64,000 nt of DNA, taken from NCBI RefSeq assembly GCF_030818015.1, contig NZ_JAUSZX010000001.1, positions 1,426,001 to 1,490,000 of the forward strand, read 5' to 3'. The notes under the pieces were generated by a model. The model made no database searches, was not told the origin of the DNA, and worked only from the letters and a program-made list of their open reading frames with translations. Source of the stretch: Arthrobacter globiformis. GTDB taxonomy: Bacteria > Actinomycetota > Actinomycetes > Actinomycetales > Micrococcaceae. The position numbers were made by a program, and so were the translations under genes. Positions 56,590 to 64,000 of the stretch are shown piece after piece (the first letter of the stretch is position 1; each line of letters starts with the position of its first letter).

Positions 56590-57033
56590 CTAGCGCACGG
56601 GCTGCTTGAGCGGACCGGGCAGCGAGTTCTCCAGCTGGACCCGGCATTCCGTGCTTGCCTTGCTAGTCAGCGCCTGGCGGGAGCACTGCTGGAAGTCGCG
56701 CACCGGGTTGAAGAACAGCGCCGAGGTCAGGACCAGGAGAACCATGACGGCGGAAACCACCAGGCCGGAGATGGTGCCGAACAGCACCAGTTTGGATTCC
56801 TTGAACCGGATGGCCCGAATGAGCACGATGATCCCCAGCGCGATGCCCGCCGCCGTCAGAATGGCCGTAAGCCAGAGGTAGGTGATGTCCAGCTGGAACA
56901 CGAAGAAGGCGCCCAGCACAGCCACGATGAACATGCGGAACAGTGTGTGCGTCTTCTGGAGCGAAGCTTTGGCTTCCTCGCTGAGCGGACGCGCGGTCCG
57001 CTGCGGCCCTTGGGGGCCCGGGGTGGGGTTCAT
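56590..57033 (-). CDS. Membrane protein of unknown function between PerM and purN
   Basis: The 147-residue protein starts at ATG 57033; the sequence upstream (GCTGGAAAAC) holds no clear ribosome binding site. After a soluble N-terminal stretch (GPQGPQRTARPLSEEAKASL) come three hydrophobic segments (about residues 35-55, 58-80 and 90-112). A periplasmic-looking tail follows with two Cys (FQQCSRQALTSKASTECRVQ) that could form a disulfide, and the protein ends near LKQPVR. It is convergent with PerM and divergent from purN, separated by 39 bases from the latter. A conserved partner at this place in relatives; function unknown. Confidence 0.75.
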   Translation of the reverse strand: MNPTPGPQGPQRTARPLSEEAKASLQKTHTLFRMFIVAVLGAFFVFQLDITYLWLTAILTAAGIALGIIVLIRAIRFKESKLVLFGTISGLVVSAVMVLLVLTSALFFNPVRDFQQCSRQALTSKASTECRVQLENSLPGPLKQPVR

Positions 57034-57072
57034 GTTTTCCAGCCTACGCGAGCAGCCGCCTAAGCTTGAGCA

Positions 57073-57660
57073 ATGCGCATAGTAGTCCTCGTCTCCGGAA
57101 CCGGTTCCAACCTCCAGGCCGTCATTGACGCCGTTCAGGCCGGAGACCTGGATGTTGAGATCGCCGCGGTGGGCGCGGACCGCCCGGGAACCTACGGCGT
57201 GGAGCGGTCTGCTGCTGCCGGGATTGAGACGTTCGTGGTGGACTTCAAGGCCTATCCGGACCGTGCGGAATGGAACGCCGCGCTGACGGAAGCCGTGGCC
57301 GCGTACCAGCCGGATGTGGTGGTGTCCTCCGGCTTCATGCGGATCGTGAGCCCCGAATTCATCGACGCGTTCGACGGAAAGTACCTCAACACGCACCCCG
57401 CCCTGCTGCCGTCCTTCCCCGGCGCCCACGGAGTCCGTGACGCCATAGCCTACGGCGTGAAGGTCACCGGCTGCACCGTGCACTGGGCCGACGCCGGCGT
57501 GGACACGGGGCCCATCATCGCGCAGGAGGCGGTGGCCGTCGAGGACGGCGACACCGAGGAGACCCTGCACGAACGGATCAAAGTGGCGGAGCGCCGGCTC
57601 CTGGTCTCCACTCTGGCGTCCCTCGCGGCAAAGCACGCCGCCGCCCGGGCCCCGAAGTAG
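57073..57660 (+). CDS. purN: Phosphoribosylglycinamide formyltransferase
   Basis: The 195-residue GAR transformylase transfers the formyl group from 10-formyltetrahydrofolate to GAR in purine synthesis. It carries the N-terminal VVLVSGTGSNLQAVIDAVQ, the middle RSAAAGIETFVVDFKAYPDR, the active-site YLNTHPALLPSFPGAHG (Asn, His) and HWADAGVDTGPII (Asp). Length is normal. ATG 57073 has CTTGAG (weak) upstream. Its usual partner purH is 1.8 kb further on, separated here by an MFS gene on the other strand. Confidence 0.95.
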   Translation: MRIVVLVSGTGSNLQAVIDAVQAGDLDVEIAAVGADRPGTYGVERSAAAGIETFVVDFKAYPDRAEWNAALTEAVAAYQPDVVVSSGFMRIVSPEFIDAFDGKYLNTHPALLPSFPGAHGVRDAIAYGVKVTGCTVHWADAGVDTGPIIAQEAVAVEDGDTEETLHERIKVAERRLLVSTLASLAAKHAAARAPK

Positions 57661-57701
57661 CCAGCCCCGCCGGTCCGCAGCTCCCAACTAGCTCGCCTTA
57701 G

Positions 57702-57836
57702 TACGAAGGAGAGGGCCGCTCCGAGGCTGCACAGATCGTCCGGGACATCGCCCGCGAGGAGGACTACAGCCGTGCGGGCTGGCTGCTTATCAGGAACTCC
57801 AAGCGCCACATGCAGCACACGCAGTGCCCGCCGTAG
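57702..57836 (+). pseudogene. Short gene remnant after purN
   Basis: A frame without a start codon, from a TAG at 57699 to TAG at 57834, reads YEGEGRSEAAQIVRDIAREE, then DYSRAGWLLIRNSKRHMQ. It looks like protein (charged helix) but has no upstream part. It is probably the leftover of a gene broken when the MFS gene region was inserted. Confidence 0.4.
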
Positions 57837-57892
57837 CGAAAGTCCGGGACGCGCTACTCAGCAGGGGCTGGTCACCCAAGTGACCCGCAGTT

Positions 57893-57922
57893 GTTGTCGT
57901 TTTGAGGCGTCAAAACGACAAC
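57893..57922. promoter_or_regulatory. Perfect 13-base palindrome with 4-base loop, downstream of the MFS gene
   Basis: GTTGTCGTTTTGA-GGCG-TCAAAACGACAAC. It lies 29 bases after the stop of the MFS transporter on the minus strand and 57 bases after the gene remnant on the other strand. Terminator, operator and repeat-unit readings are all possible. Confidence 0.6.
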
Positions 57923-57950
57923 TATTGCGAGTCAGTTGGGAGGAGAAGGG

Positions 57951-59303
57951 CTATTCGAGGCGGCGCTGGCGGGTTTCGGGGGAGAAGAACGCCATCCACA
58001 GCACGGACAGGACCACCAGGCCGCCGGCGAGGGCAAAGGAGGTGGCGAGCCCCAGCTGCGGCCAGAAGTAATTCGCGAAGATGAGCGGGCCGAAGCCTGC
58101 CCCCAGCCGCGAGAATGTCGAAGCCCAGCCGAAGCCGCTGCCCCGCAGTTCCGTGGGGTACAGCTCGGAAACGTACGCGTAGAGCACCGGGATGGCCACC
58201 TGCACCACAAACCCGAACACCAGCAGCCAGAACACCGCCGCCGTGGGCACATCCACCACGAACGCCACCACCACCAGGATCAGCGCGGACAGCGGCCCCG
58301 TGATGGCCAGCAGCCACTTGCGGCCCACGCGTTCCACGAGCAGCGCGGCCGCGATCACGCCAAGAAGCCCGACGGCGGCCATCCCCGCCGTCGTCAGGAA
58401 CGCCTTGTATTCGGCGAACCCGGCGCCGATCAGGATCCGCGGCATCCAGGTCAGGGACAGGTAGTAGACCAGCAGGATGCTCATGAACAGGGCCCAGGCG
58501 GCGGCGGTAATCTTCCAATTGAACTGCCAGACCCCACGCAGCTGCTCCCACGCGCTGCCGGCGGAAAGCCGGGCCACGGCCTGCGGCTCGGGCAGGCTGT
58601 AGGCCCGGGGCTCCGCACCGGTGGCCTCGACCAGGCCGTCAATCACCCGGGCCGCTTCGTCGCGGCGGCCCTTGCGGATCAGGAACAGCGGCGACTCGGG
58701 AACGCTGCGCCGGACCCAGAACACCAGCAGGGCAGGCAGCACCATGACGAGCATGGTCAGGCGCCAGTCGGCAAACGCGGCCACGAGCCAGGCGGACACG
58801 AACCCGCAGAGAGCAGCCCCCACAGGCCACCAGCCGTCCATGGCGGTGAGGACCCTGCCGCGCTGCCGGCGCGGCGTGAACTCACCCACCAGTGCGTAGT
58901 CCACCGGAATGCAGCCGCCCAGGCCGAATCCGGCCATGAAGCGGAACACGCAGAACCAGAGGAAGTCGGGGGAGAAGGCGCCGAGCACCGTGAATAGCGA
59001 GAAGATCAGCAGCGTGGCCGTGAAGGCCTTCCTTCGCCCGATGGTGTCCGCGATGGTGCCCCAGATGAAGGCACCCAGTGCCATGCCGATCAGGTTGGCG
59101 GTGCCGATCCAGCCCGCCTCGCCAGGCGTGAGGCTCCAGTGGGTGGACAGCAAAGGAATGAGGATGCCGTTGAGGGTGACGTCCCAGGCGTCGAACATGA
59201 ATCCCAGGCCGCCGATCACGAAGATGCGGCCCTGCACTCTCCAGCGCCACGGCAGCTCCTGGACTACCTGCTCGCCACTGGGCACAGCGGTGTAAATGTT
59301 CAT
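57951..59303 (-). CDS. MFS transporter (sugar/aromatic acid type)
   Basis: The 450-residue protein has 12 membrane segments and the MFS signatures: DAWDVTLNGILIPLLSTHW near residue 38, GTIADTIGRRKAFTATLLIF (loop 2-3 motif), GFGLGGCIPVDYALVGEFTP, RGRVLTAMDGWWPVGAALCG, and VERVGRKWLLAITGP in the second half. FRMAGFGLGG-type and YAYVSELYPTELRGSGFG motifs match the SP / aromatic-acid:H+ symporter group. Start ATG 59303 has CAGGAGGCC upstream. The substrate is not recognisable. The gene separates purN from purH, with no pathway partner next to it. Confidence 0.85.
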   Translation of the reverse strand: MNIYTAVPSGEQVVQELPWRWRVQGRIFVIGGLGFMFDAWDVTLNGILIPLLSTHWSLTPGEAGWIGTANLIGMALGAFIWGTIADTIGRRKAFTATLLIFSLFTVLGAFSPDFLWFCVFRFMAGFGLGGCIPVDYALVGEFTPRRQRGRVLTAMDGWWPVGAALCGFVSAWLVAAFADWRLTMLVMVLPALLVFWVRRSVPESPLFLIRKGRRDEAARVIDGLVEATGAEPRAYSLPEPQAVARLSAGSAWEQLRGVWQFNWKITAAAWALFMSILLVYYLSLTWMPRILIGAGFAEYKAFLTTAGMAAVGLLGVIAAALLVERVGRKWLLAITGPLSALILVVVAFVVDVPTAAVFWLLVFGFVVQVAIPVLYAYVSELYPTELRGSGFGWASTFSRLGAGFGPLIFANYFWPQLGLATSFALAGGLVVLSVLWMAFFSPETRQRRLE

Positions 59304-59497
59304 CTCGGCCTCCTGCTTAAACCTTACGTTGCGGAAGTCGCCGCGGAGCGCCGGGCCGCAACCCGGGGGAGCGCCGGGGCTTCAAGCCCCGCCTTCACAC
59401 TGGGGCCGCCAGCGGGAGGGGGCCCGTCGACACGATAAACTGGCCGTATCCCCACCAACCGCGGCACATCAATCGCGAGATAAAGACGGAGACTTTT
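59304..59497. other. Promoter region of purH
   Basis: The 194 bases contain GACGGAGAC upstream of the purH GTG and a weak GTCGAC..GATAAAC pair that may be the promoter. No hairpin resembling a purine riboswitch is seen. Confidence 0.4.
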
Positions 59498-61168
59498 GTG
59501 AGCTTGACGCAGCTTGACCGTGTTCCCATCCGCCGGGCCCTGATCTCGGTATACGACAAGACCGGTCTGGAGGAGCTCGCCAAGGGCCTGCACGCAGCAG
59601 GCGTCAAAATTGTTTCCACCGGCTCGACCGCCAAGAAGATCGCCGAGGCCGGCATTCCGGTCCAGGAAGTCGAAGAGGTCACCGGTTCCCCCGAGATGCT
59701 GGACGGCCGGGTCAAGACCCTGCATCCGCGCGTCCACGGCGGCATCCTCGCCGACCGCCGGGTCCCCGCCCACATGGAGACCCTCGCCAAGATGGAGATC
59801 GAAGCCTTCGACCTCGTCGTGGTGAATCTCTACCCGTTCGTGGAGACGGTCAAGTCCGGCGCCGCCCAGGACGACGTCGTGGAGCAGATCGACATCGGAG
59901 GCCCCGCCATGGTGCGCTCCGCCGCGAAGAACCACGCCGCCGTCGCCATTGTGGTGGACCCGACGTTCTACGGCGACGTGGTCCGCGCCGCCGCCGAGGG
60001 TGGCTTCGACCTCAAGACCCGCCGCCGGCTCGCCGCGAAGGCGTTCGCGCACACCGCCACCTACGACACCGCCGTAGCCACCTGGACCGCCAGCCAGTTC
60101 CGCGACGAGGACGGCGACGGCGTCATCGACTGGCCCGCCTACGCCGGCCTCGCCCTGGAACGCTCCGAGGTGCTGCGCTACGGCGAGAACCCGCACCAGC
60201 AGGCAGCGCTGTACGTCGACAAGGCAGCCCCCGCGGGCATCGCCCAGGCCGACCAGATCCATGGCAAGGCCATGAGCTACAACAACTTCGTGGACGCCGA
60301 CGCAGCACTCCGCGCCGCCTACGACTTCGCCGAGCCCGCCGTGGCCATCATCAAGCACGCCAACCCCTGTGGTGTGGCAGTGGCGTCCCCTGACGCTGCG
60401 GACCCGATCGCCGATGCCCATGCCAAGGCACACGCTTGCGACCCCGTCTCCGCCTTCGGCGGCGTCATCGCGGCCAACCGCACGGTCACCGCCGGCATGG
60501 CCCAGACCGTGGCCGGCATCTTCACCGAAGTGGTCATTGCCCCCGGATTCGACCCCGAGGCCGTGGAGATCCTCTCCAAGAAGAAGAACATCCGCCTGCT
60601 GGCCCTGCCCGAAGGGTACGGCCGCTACCCGGCCGAAATCCGCCAGGTCTCCGGCGGCGTGCTGGTGCAGATCACCGACAAGGTGGACGCCGACGGCGAC
60701 AACCCCGCCAACTGGACCCTCGCAGCCGGTGAGGCAGCTGACGACGCCACGCTGGCCGACCTCGCCTTCGCCTGGACCGCCTGCCGCGCGGCCAAGTCCA
60801 ATGCGATCCTGCTCGCCTCGAACGGCGCCGCAGTGGGCATCGGTATGGGGCAGGTCAACCGCCTGGACTCCTGCAGGCTTGCCGTCGAACGGGCCAACAC
60901 GCTGGGTGTGCAGGTTGAGTCCGACGTCGACGGTGCCGGCGGCGCCACTAACGTCGATTCGGCCGGCGCTCCCGCCCGTGCCCGCGGCGCGGTGGCTGCC
61001 TCCGACGCGTTCTTCCCGTTTGCCGACGGCCTGCAGATCCTGATCGACGCCGGTGTGCGGGCCGTGGTGCAGCCTGGCGGCTCGGTCCGTGACGAGGAAG
61101 TCGTCGCCGCAGCCAACGCTGCGGGCATCACCATGTACTTCACCGGCGCCCGCCACTTCTTCCACTAG
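59498..61168 (+). CDS. purH: Bifunctional AICAR transformylase / IMP cyclohydrolase
   Basis: The 556-residue enzyme performs the last two steps of IMP synthesis. The N-terminal IMP cyclohydrolase (about 1-200) has [62 protein letters not shown] and [18 protein letters not shown]. The C-terminal transformylase has [60 protein letters not shown] and [13 protein letters not shown], ending [20 protein letters not shown]. Start is GTG 59498 with GACGGAGA upstream. Normally coupled to purN, but here separated by the MFS block. Confidence 0.96.
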   Translation: MSLTQLDRVPIRRALISVYDKTGLEELAKGLHAAGVKIVSTGSTAKKIAEAGIPVQEVEEVTGSPEMLDGRVKTLHPRVHGGILADRRVPAHMETLAKMEIEAFDLVVVNLYPFVETVKSGAAQDDVVEQIDIGGPAMVRSAAKNHAAVAIVVDPTFYGDVVRAAAEGGFDLKTRRRLAAKAFAHTATYDTAVATWTASQFRDEDGDGVIDWPAYAGLALERSEVLRYGENPHQQAALYVDKAAPAGIAQADQIHGKAMSYNNFVDADAALRAAYDFAEPAVAIIKHANPCGVAVASPDAADPIADAHAKAHACDPVSAFGGVIAANRTVTAGMAQTVAGIFTEVVIAPGFDPEAVEILSKKKNIRLLALPEGYGRYPAEIRQVSGGVLVQITDKVDADGDNPANWTLAAGEAADDATLADLAFAWTACRAAKSNAILLASNGAAVGIGMGQVNRLDSCRLAVERANTLGVQVESDVDGAGGATNVDSAGAPARARGAVAASDAFFPFADGLQILIDAGVRAVVQPGGSVRDEEVVAAANAAGITMYFTGARHFFH

Positions 61169-61175
61169 TCCCCAC

Positions 61176-61283
61176 CGCCTCCCTAGCCTCGCTTCGCTCG
61201 GCCAGGGAACCCGGGCGGCGTGGGCCCAGCGCCTCCCTAGCCTCGCTTCGCTCGGCCAGGGAACCCGGGCGGCGTGGGCCCAG
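61176..61283. repeat. Two 54-base tandem repeats after purH
   Basis: Units at 61176-61229 and 61230-61283 share CGCCTCCCTAGCCTCGCTTC and GCTCGGCCAGGGAACCCGGG. A diverged copy lies at 43430-43500. The dispersed element is likely a REP-like family. Confidence 0.85.
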
Positions 61284-61298
61284 CAAAGCTTCCGGAAG

Positions 61299-61350
61299 CA
61301 AAGCCCGACGGCGGCTGCCCCCTTAAGGGGACGGCCGCCGTCGGGCTTTA
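61299..61350 (+). terminator. Terminator-like hairpin after purH
   Basis: AAAGCCCGACGGCGGC and GCCGCCGTCGGGCTTT form a 16-pair stem with an internal CCCCTTAAGGGG hairpin. A usable terminator for purH and, in reverse, for the small ORF and protease on the other strand. Confidence 0.85.
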
Positions 61351-61357
61351 ACTTGGG

Positions 61358-61495
61358 TTACTTTCCTTCGGCTTGGGGCTCCCTATCCTCCGGATCTGGC
61401 AACCGGATGTTCCGGGGGTGCGCTTCGGCCATCCGTTCCGGGGTCCAGTAGGCCAGGATCTCCTCGGGCGCCTGGCTGACGCTGTGGCTCACCAC
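61358..61495 (-). CDS. Short ORF with a protease-propeptide-like YWTPERM motif
   Basis: A GTG-started frame of 45 codons ends at 61358, 25 bases behind the protease stop on the same strand. It contains QAPEEILAYWTPERMAEAHP, then NIRLPDPEDREPQAEGK. The YWTPERM stretch closely resembles YWTPQRMRAAL in the propeptide of the neighbouring protease. Possibly a small inhibitor or propeptide-like protein, or the remnant of a duplicated protease gene. No good ribosome binding site. Confidence 0.4.
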   Translation of the reverse strand: MVSHSVSQAPEEILAYWTPERMAEAHPRNIRLPDPEDREPQAEGK

Positions 61496-61520
61496 ATCGC
61501 CAGCAGAGCCCGCATCAGCA

Positions 61521-62522
61521 TCATTTCCTCTGTGCACTGTCGTAGACCTTCATGATGGTCGAGCCCCAGAATGGCCCGAACATCGTGGTGGAACTCGTTC
61601 CGTAGCCGTAGCTGTTGACGGAGTTCTGGAAGCCGTCCGCCCGGCTTGCAGCGTCCGTGTCGCCTTGGGCAAACCACGGGCCGCCCGAGGAGCCGCCCGT
61701 CATGTCGCACGAAATGCCCTGGGAGTTGAACTGCGGGTTGATGGTGTCATTCCTGGCCGTGCCCGAGCAGCTGACCAGGGTCTGGCCGGTGAACGGGGGC
61801 GTGGCCGGGTAGCCAAATGACTTGTACGTCAGGCCGCGGGGTTGGTTGAATTCCACTCCGGACGCCCCCACCACGTCGGCCAGGGACTTGCCTCCCACCC
61901 GGGCAACCACGGCGAAGCCTGTGTCGTAGCGGATGTCGCCGCCGGAGGTCCAGTTCCGTGCGGCGTGCAGCGACCGGGCCGGCCACTGGCCGTACGGGGC
62001 CGTCCCGTTGATGTATCCGGGAACGAAGACCCAGTTGGTGGCGAAGGCGCCGGGCCCCTCATTGACGCAGTGGCCGGCGGTGGCCACGAGGCTCCTGTTC
62101 CGGGCGGCGACCGAGTTGCCGGAGCAAACGTAGTTGATTCCGGCGAGGGTGAAGAAGACCTTGCCGATGTGTTTCACCGGGGCCTCATTTGCATGCAGGG
62201 CAGTGGTGACCGGGGTCTGCGCGGCGGCGCCGGCAAATCTCGTTGGGGCTCCCGACTCCACGGCAGCATCGGACGAGGGGCCTTTGCTGTCCTGCCGGGC
62301 CACGGCCTTGGCGGCCAGCACGTCACCGGGAAGGGCGGCACGCATGCGCTGGGGTGTCCAGTAGCCCTGCGGGCTGGACACGGGGGTGCTTGCGACCTGT
62401 AGTTGGGTCAAGTCCTGCGACGTTGCAGAAGAGGCTGTTGCGCCGCCGATGGCGCTCACAGCCAGAAGCAGACCTGTGGAGAGGCTCAGAAGGCTGCCGG
62501 TCAAAGTCTTTTTGCTTGTCAT
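61521..62522 (-). CDS. Secreted trypsin-like serine protease
   Basis: The 333-residue protein has a signal peptide (residues 1-33, ending ATAS), a propeptide with YWTPQRMRAALPGDVLAAKA, and a chymotrypsin-fold domain from about residue 117. The catalytic triad is visible: LVATAGHC (His151), DIRYDTGFAVV (Asp200) and TGGSSGGPWF (Ser279). Cys pairs at 133/152 and 252/272 could form disulfides. It belongs to the S1 branch of actinobacterial secreted peptidases that also carry the YWTPERM propeptide motif. Substrate specificity cannot be read. ATG 62522 has GGTAGGACCGCA upstream (weak). Confidence 0.9.
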   Translation of the reverse strand: MTSKKTLTGSLLSLSTGLLLAVSAIGGATASSATSQDLTQLQVASTPVSSPQGYWTPQRMRAALPGDVLAAKAVARQDSKGPSSDAAVESGAPTRFAGAAAQTPVTTALHANEAPVKHIGKVFFTLAGINYVCSGNSVAARNRSLVATAGHCVNEGPGAFATNWVFVPGYINGTAPYGQWPARSLHAARNWTSGGDIRYDTGFAVVARVGGKSLADVVGASGVEFNQPRGLTYKSFGYPATPPFTGQTLVSCSGTARNDTINPQFNSQGISCDMTGGSSGGPWFAQGDTDAASRADGFQNSVNSYGYGTSSTTMFGPFWGSTIMKVYDSAQRK

Positions 62523-62895
62523 TGCGGTCCTACCTATCAGGTGGGGCGGGCCCCGGGAGGCACGCCGGGAGACTGATTGACCTACCCGGGGATGACAAGC
62601 TCGGTTAGTGACGATTCAAGTTTTGTTTGCCAGGTAGGGGTGTGCTGATCTGCCCCTGCCGCAAGGGGTTCCATCTGAGTTCAGCCGCCGAAGCGGTATT
62701 CGTTTATGAGAGAAAGATTAGGACTCCTGCGCGCCGGGGACAATGGATAGTGTGGCGGAACACACAGAAACGGGGTCACGCAAGTGTATCCGGCCGTCCG
62801 GGTAAGGTTCATCCGGTTCACCTCGGGTAAGTTAAAGGATGGTGAAATAGACCGGAATACCAGATACAAGCCGACCTTCAGGGAGACGCCCGAGC
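62523..62895. other. Upstream region of the isocitrate dehydrogenase gene
   Basis: The 373 bases hold no gene I can support. A TTGACC at 62577-62582 lacks a matching -10 box. GGTAAGTTAAAGGATGG at about 62825-62841 is AT-rich and may carry the promoter -10 of the icd gene. Confidence 0.35.
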
Positions 62896-64000
62896 ATGGC
62901 CAAAATTATCTATACCCACACCGACGAAGCGCCGATGCTGGCCACATATTCGTTCCTGCCGATCATCGAGGCGTTCGCGTCCACGGCAGGTGTGCAGGTG
63001 GAGACCCGCGACATTTCGCTGGCCGGCCGCATCATCGCCGTCTTCGGCGACTACCTCACTGAAGAGCAGCGCATCGGCGACGCCCTGGCTGAACTGGGTG
63101 ACCTGGCGAAGAAGCCGGAAGCCAACATCATCAAGCTGCCCAACATCAGCGCATCCGTGCCGCAGCTGAAGGCCGCCATTGCCGAGCTCCAGTCCCAGGG
63201 CTACAAGCTGCCGGACTACCCGGACAACCCCACGTCCGACGAAGAAACCGCCATCCGCTCCCGCTACGACAAGATCAAGGGCTCCGCCGTGAACCCGGTC
63301 CTGCGTGAAGGCAACTCGGACCGCCGCGCGCCCCTGTCGGTCAAGAACTACGCCCGCCAGAACCCGCACTCCATGGGTGCCTGGACCCCCGAGTCCAAGA
63401 CCAACGTTGCACACATGGACGCCAACGACTTCCGCTCCAACGAAAAGTCCGTGGTCGTCCCGGCCGACGGCACCATCGAAATCCAGCTGGTCCGCGAGGA
63501 CGGCACGGTCAAGGTCCTGAAGAAGGCCTTCCCGGTCCTCGCCGGTGAAGTCATCGACGGCACCGTGATGCGCGCCGCGGCCCTGGACGAGTTCCTGGCA
63601 GCACAGGTAGCCCGCGCCAAGGAAGAGGGCGTGCTCTTCTCCGCACACCTGAAGGCCACCATGATGAAGGTCTCCGACCCCATCATCTTCGGCCACGTGG
63701 TCAAGGCTTACTTCTCCGAGCTGTTCGACACCTACGGTAAGCAGCTCGCCGCAGCCGGACTCAGCCCCAACAACGGCCTCGCCTCCATCCTCAACGGACT
63801 GGACGAGCTGCCCGAGGACGTCCGCGAGGGCGTCCAGGCCGCCATCAAGAAGGGCCTCGAAGAAGGCCCCGCGATCGCCATGGTCGACTCCGACAAGGGC
63901 ATCACCAACCTGCACGTCCCCAGCGACGTCATCGTGGACGCCTCCATGCCCGCCATGATCCGCACCTCCGGCCACATGTGGGGCCCGGACGGCAAGGAAG
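62896..64000 (+). CDS. icd: Monomeric NADP-dependent isocitrate dehydrogenase, 3' partial
   Basis: The first 368 residues (of an expected ~740) of the monomeric isocitrate dehydrogenase typical of Actinobacteria. It converts isocitrate to 2-oxoglutarate with NADP. Start ATG 62896, preceded by GGGAGACGCCCGAGC. Visible blocks are [100 protein letters not shown], and [18 protein letters not shown], part of the substrate-binding region. The open frame continues past the window edge. Single gene with its own promoter. Confidence 0.97.
   Translation, partial: MAKIIYTHTDEAPMLATYSFLPIIEAFASTAGVQVETRDISLAGRIIAVFGDYLTEEQRIGDALAELGDLAKKPEANIIKLPNISASVPQLKAAIAELQSQGYKLPDYPDNPTSDEETAIRSRYDKIKGSAVNPVLREGNSDRRAPLSVKNYARQNPHSMGAWTPESKTNVAHMDANDFRSNEKSVVVPADGTIEIQLVREDGTVKVLKKAFPVLAGEVIDGTVMRAAALDEFLAAQVARAKEEGVLFSAHLKATMMKVSDPIIFGHVVKAYFSELFDTYGKQLAAAGLSPNNGLASILNGLDELPEDVREGVQAAIKKGLEEGPAIAMVDSDKGITNLHVPSDVIVDASMPAMIRTSGHMWGPDGKE

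Noticed and set aside
59324..61165. 613-codon minus-strand frame antisense to purH
   Set aside because: Shadow of purH in GC-rich DNA. No recognisable domain.

Overview
The window comes from a high-GC actinobacterium of the Micrococcaceae, most likely Arthrobacter or Pseudarthrobacter. The basis is the 16S gene at about 33.6-35.1 kb, the rRNA order 16S-23S-5S without spacer tRNAs, the codon use, and Actinobacteria-typical neighbourhoods (DUF3618 with holin-X, PerM-purN-purH, monomeric isocitrate dehydrogenase). It looks like ordinary chromosome. I see no transposase, integrase, phage structural gene, CRISPR array or tRNA.

Layout. 0-8.4 kb: a partial conserved protein, a two-gene unit of unknown function, a Tat-exported multicopper oxidase, an NTF2-like protein, a frameshifted DUF2231 gene, and a regulator-cupin-aldo/keto reductase operon divergent from a carboxymuconolactone decarboxylase. 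8.4-14.4 kb: a GH15 glucoamylase-like enzyme with a small membrane protein, a TfoX-N protein, a four-gene overlapping cassette (lipoprotein, aberrant NRAMP transporter, two PRC-barrel-like proteins), and a cold-shock gene with a structured leader. 14.5-20 kb: a frameshifted SARP-type regulator, a small membrane protein, and the gluconate module gntR < > gntK-gntP. 20-33 kb: a DJ-1/PfpI protein, cyclopropane-fatty-acid synthase, a tandemly duplicated 155-residue membrane protein, PhoD phosphatase, a membrane-tethered DEDDh-like protein behind a possible RNA switch, a ZIP transporter, a PspC protein, a very large leaderless multicopper oxidase, and a Ser/Thr kinase fused to a GAF domain.

33-39 kb is an rRNA operon with two good candidate promoters and visible precursor-processing stems. 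39.4-46 kb holds a DHFR/RibD-like reductase, an SDR, a PAS-PAS-GGDEF-EAL protein, and UDP-glucose dehydrogenase overlapping a GT4 glycosyltransferase. 46-54.4 kb is an envelope/stress block: flotillin with an NfeD-like partner, the DUF3618 / holin-X / repeat-tail operon, a divergent PRC-DUF2382 protein, a MarR regulator, a 69-residue peptide made of four GRIGNWPDPM units, and a large secreted Pro/Val-rich protein. 54.6-64 kb holds DUF4383, PerM-like, purN and purH genes (the two pur genes separated by an MFS gene and a gene remnant), a trypsin-like protease, and the first half of monomeric NADP isocitrate dehydrogenase.

The least explained items are the tandem-repeat peptide, the shared palindrome TAAGCATG(C/T)TTA in the divergent stress-gene region, the aberrant NRAMP/PRC cassette, a pair of paralogous ~55-60 residue membrane proteins, and a possible mutually exclusive hairpin over the start of the exonuclease-like gene. 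Two genes (DUF2231 and SARP) are each broken by what looks like a single missing base. This may be real or may be a sequencing artefact.
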